8,390 nt of DNA from Candidatus Gastranaerophilales bacterium HUM_12 (lineage in GTDB: Bacteria > Cyanobacteriota > Vampirovibrionia > Gastranaerophilales > Gastranaerophilaceae), in NCBI GenBank assembly GCA_002102825.1, contig DABJ01000011.1, positions 1,266-9,655 of the forward strand, read 5' to 3'. How positions within the stretch are numbered: the first letter of the stretch is position 1; each line of letters starts with the position of its first letter. Shown here in pieces: positions 7,013-8,390 of the stretch. Made by a program: the position numbers and the translations under genes. A model generated the notes under the pieces. It was given only the letters and a program-made list of their open reading frames with translations, had not been told where the DNA came from and searched no databases.

Positions 7013-7026
7013 GGGGCATGGCCAAA
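7013..7026 (+). repeat. Right arm of the inverted repeat (GGGGCATGGCCAAA)
   Basis: This is the partner of the copy at 6885-6898. Here the core is doubled: GCATGG occurs at 7009-7014 and again at 7016-7021, seven bases apart. It lies just downstream of a TTGACA hexamer and upstream of the first WYL regulator gene, so it could be an operator of that operon. The pair could also be the ends of a 142-bp miniature element (6885-7026), but I see no target-site duplication. Confidence 0.6.
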
Positions 7027-7073
7027 AATAGAAAAACCTGAAAGTTTGTGATAGAGTGAGTTTGAGCATAGTT

Positions 7074-7077
7074 GGAG
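7074..7077 (+). promoter_or_regulatory. Shine-Dalgarno site of the first WYL regulator
   Basis: GGAG with a 7-nt spacer to the ATG at 7085 supports that start. Confidence 0.6.
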
Positions 7078-7084
7078 AAAATAA

Positions 7085-8026
7085 ATGAAAGAATTCTTGA
7101 AATCAAATACTGTGACTTATAATCTAATGTCATTTACCGGATTTAAGTCTATAATCATATTTTCACTACTATTGGGAAACCCAAAATCATACACTGAAAT
7201 ACAACAATACCTAACAAATCATGTCTATCTTCATGAGTCTGTATCTATTGATACTATTAGGATTTACATAAATTCTCTCCGCGAAATCGGTTGTAAAATA
7301 TCAAAATCTACAAAATCTGGAATCACACGTTATTCAATAGATTCGCACCCTTTTGAATTAAATATCACAAAAGAGCAGGCAAAAAGTATCTTAAAAGTTT
7401 TTAAAGCAATTTCTAAATCAATTGATATTAATGATTTAATTTCTTTAGAAAAATTTTTCCAAAAATTTGCACCATATATTTCAGATGAAAACTTAAAAAA
7501 TAAACTGAAAAACATTTCCCCATTAAATAATATTGCCCCCGAAATGCTTAAAAACCTTATGAATTTAGCTCAAAATAAAACCAAAATTACAATATTATAT
7601 AACTCTCCAAATTCAGGAAGAAAAAATATTACAATAATCGTTGATAAATTATCTATTAATAACGGGAAATTATATGTTTCAGGTTTCAACTCAGAATATA
7701 AAAATTATGCAAAATTTTTAGTATCAAAAATAGTTAGAATTATAAGTATTAATATGCATGCTTCAAAACTAGAAACTCCAGTATTAACAGTAGGTTACGA
7801 GGTTTTTAACATTGATAAAAGTACCGAAATTTTACCAAATGAAAAAGTTATAAAAAATGAAAATAATAAAACAATTATTGAAATAACATCGCCAAACAAA
7901 TTTGATATTATTCAAAGAATCATGTCTTACACAAACAAATGTAAAGTCCTTTATCCGGAAAGTTTCAAATCAGAAATAGTTAATTGTTTAAAAGAAATGA
8001 AAGAGGGTTATATTGAAGAAAAATAA
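7085..8026 (+). CDS. HTH-WYL family transcriptional regulator (first of a tandem pair)
   Basis: This 313-residue protein has the three-part plan of WYL regulators such as PafB, PafC and YafY. An N-terminal winged helix-turn-helix spans about residues 20-88; its recognition-helix region is SIDTIRIYINSLREIGCKI at 54-72, the usual place for a 'tree of contacts ending in LxxxGxxI' pattern. A helical linker begins with the typical ITKEQAKSI at 94-102. A WYL-type beta domain covers about 165-220: KITILYN opens it, GKLYVSGFN (194-202) replaces the classic WYLxGYD, and KFLVSKIVRI (210-219) stands for the usual FRLDRI. A C-terminal WCX-like domain (about 262-307) has IIEITSP and FDIIQRIM. The WYL Trp is absent, so ligand binding may differ from textbook members. 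WYL proteins sense small ligands or nucleic acid and often control DNA-damage or defence genes; the target here is unknown. The gene shares a transcript with an overlapping paralogue downstream. Confidence 0.82.
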   Translation: MKEFLKSNTVTYNLMSFTGFKSIIIFSLLLGNPKSYTEIQQYLTNHVYLHESVSIDTIRIYINSLREIGCKISKSTKSGITRYSIDSHPFELNITKEQAKSILKVFKAISKSIDINDLISLEKFFQKFAPYISDENLKNKLKNISPLNNIAPEMLKNLMNLAQNKTKITILYNSPNSGRKNITIIVDKLSINNGKLYVSGFNSEYKNYAKFLVSKIVRIISINMHASKLETPVLTVGYEVFNIDKSTEILPNEKVIKNENNKTIIEITSPNKFDIIQRIMSYTNKCKVLYPESFKSEIVNCLKEMKEGYIEEK

Positions 8027-8390
8027 TCCAAAACTAAATGATGGGTGCATAAAAATATTCAAACTTCTTCTGCTTTTGTATCAAGATAAAGCAGATTATA
8101 AAAGTGTTAAAGATATCTTTAAAAATGATTTTGATGATGAACAATCAACAAATAATATCCAAGTTGTATTAAACAAATACCTAAATACCCTCAAAGTTTT
8201 TGGAATAAACGTTAAAAAAGTAAATAATCAATATAAACTTTTAAACAATTTATATGCAATGAATTTTTCCGAAGATGATTTGAAATCAATTAATATCTTA
8301 TCAAATTCAATCAAAACTTTTCCGGAAGAAAATACTTCTTCTGATATCAAAAAATTTATTCACGAATTAAAAATCAGAATGAACTATGAA
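8013..8390 (+). CDS. Second HTH-WYL-type regulator, truncated by the window end
   Basis: An open frame of 126 codons begins at TTG (8013-8015) and reaches the last base without a stop, so the 3' end is missing. AAGAGGG at 8001-8007 lies 5 nt before the TTG and no in-frame ATG occurs until residue 83, which argues for the UUG start. The start overlaps the last 14 bp of the preceding gene, implying translational coupling. The N-terminus parallels its neighbour: a helix-turn-helix with TNNIQVVLNKYLNTLKVFGI at about residues 46-65 aligns with the first protein's DTIRIYINSLREIGCKI region, then NNQYKLLN as the wing, then FSEDDLKSINIL at 85-96, matching ITKEQAKSILKV. The WYL domain itself would lie beyond the window, so the family call rests on this similarity and the tandem arrangement. 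The pair recalls actinobacterial PafB-PafC, which act as a heterodimer. Confidence 0.75.
   Translation, partial: MKKNNPKLNDGCIKIFKLLLLLYQDKADYKSVKDIFKNDFDDEQSTNNIQVVLNKYLNTLKVFGINVKKVNNQYKLLNNLYAMNFSEDDLKSINILSNSIKTFPEENTSSDIKKFIHELKIRMNYE

Larger units (their letters stand above)
6465..7084. other. 620-bp divergent intergenic region
   Basis: From left to right this region holds the terminator, the candidate structured RNA on the minus strand, its possible promoter, the inverted-repeat pair flanking a 114-bp core, and the plus-strand promoter and ribosome-binding site of the WYL operon. The core also has TTAATGAA twice, at 6934-6941 and 6948-6955. No open frame here has both a plausible start signal and a protein-like length; the best is 27 codons on the minus strand at 6617-6700. 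Confidence 0.6.

Noticed and set aside
6885..7026. Miniature transposable element with 14-bp terminal repeats
   Set aside because: No target-site duplication is visible next to either arm, the bases just outside do not match, and only one copy can be seen in this window. Kept as an alternative to the operator explanation, not annotated as a mobile element.
1..8390. CRISPR arrays, tRNA or rRNA genes, insertion sequences
   Set aside because: No regularly spaced repeats, tRNA cloverleaf, rRNA core or transposase motif was seen on either strand.

Overview
This is an AT-rich chromosomal window carrying ordinary bacterial housekeeping genes next to a small regulatory region. SecA has the stretches PGSTRFFLSLEDN, AQKKVET and LRAYGQKDPLIEYKKEA, which resemble the cyanobacterial/plastid branch of SecA. 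The genome is very A+T rich, uses UUG starts, makes NAD de novo and carries an anhydro-MurNAc kinase, which is typical of peptidoglycan-recycling diderms. Together these would fit a non-photosynthetic relative of Cyanobacteria (Vampirovibrionia/Melainabacteria, for example a gut Gastranaerophilales). That placement is an inference from protein flavour and has not been tested.

Layout. Bases 32-6464 hold four genes, all on the minus strand. In transcription order they are anmK (anhydro-N-acetylmuramic acid kinase), nadB (L-aspartate oxidase), nadC (quinolinate phosphoribosyltransferase) and secA (preprotein translocase ATPase). nadB and nadC overlap and are almost certainly one transcript. An extended -10 promoter lies in the 73-bp gap before nadB. 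secA follows after a 125-bp gap with a strong ribosome-binding site. NadB and NadC catalyse the first and third steps of the aspartate route to nicotinate mononucleotide; NadA, the middle step, is not in this window.

Bases 6465-7084 hold no convincing protein gene but are not empty. On the minus strand there is a set of stem-loops ending in a rho-independent terminator whose U-tract stops 16 bp before the anmK start codon. This suggests a structured RNA of about 380 nt, either an independent small RNA or a terminating leader of anmK. Its likely promoter faces the opposite way from the promoter of a regulator operon. A 14-bp motif (GGGGCATGGYCAAA) occurs twice as an inverted pair, once on each side of the divergent control region.

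Bases 7085-8390, on the plus strand, encode two tandem, related transcription regulators of the HTH-WYL (PafB/PafC/YafY-like) type. The first is complete. The second begins at a UUG codon inside the end of the first and runs off the window. The most interesting part of the window is this module: paired WYL regulators diverging from an unidentified structured RNA across a repeat-bounded control region, next to a cell-wall recycling kinase.
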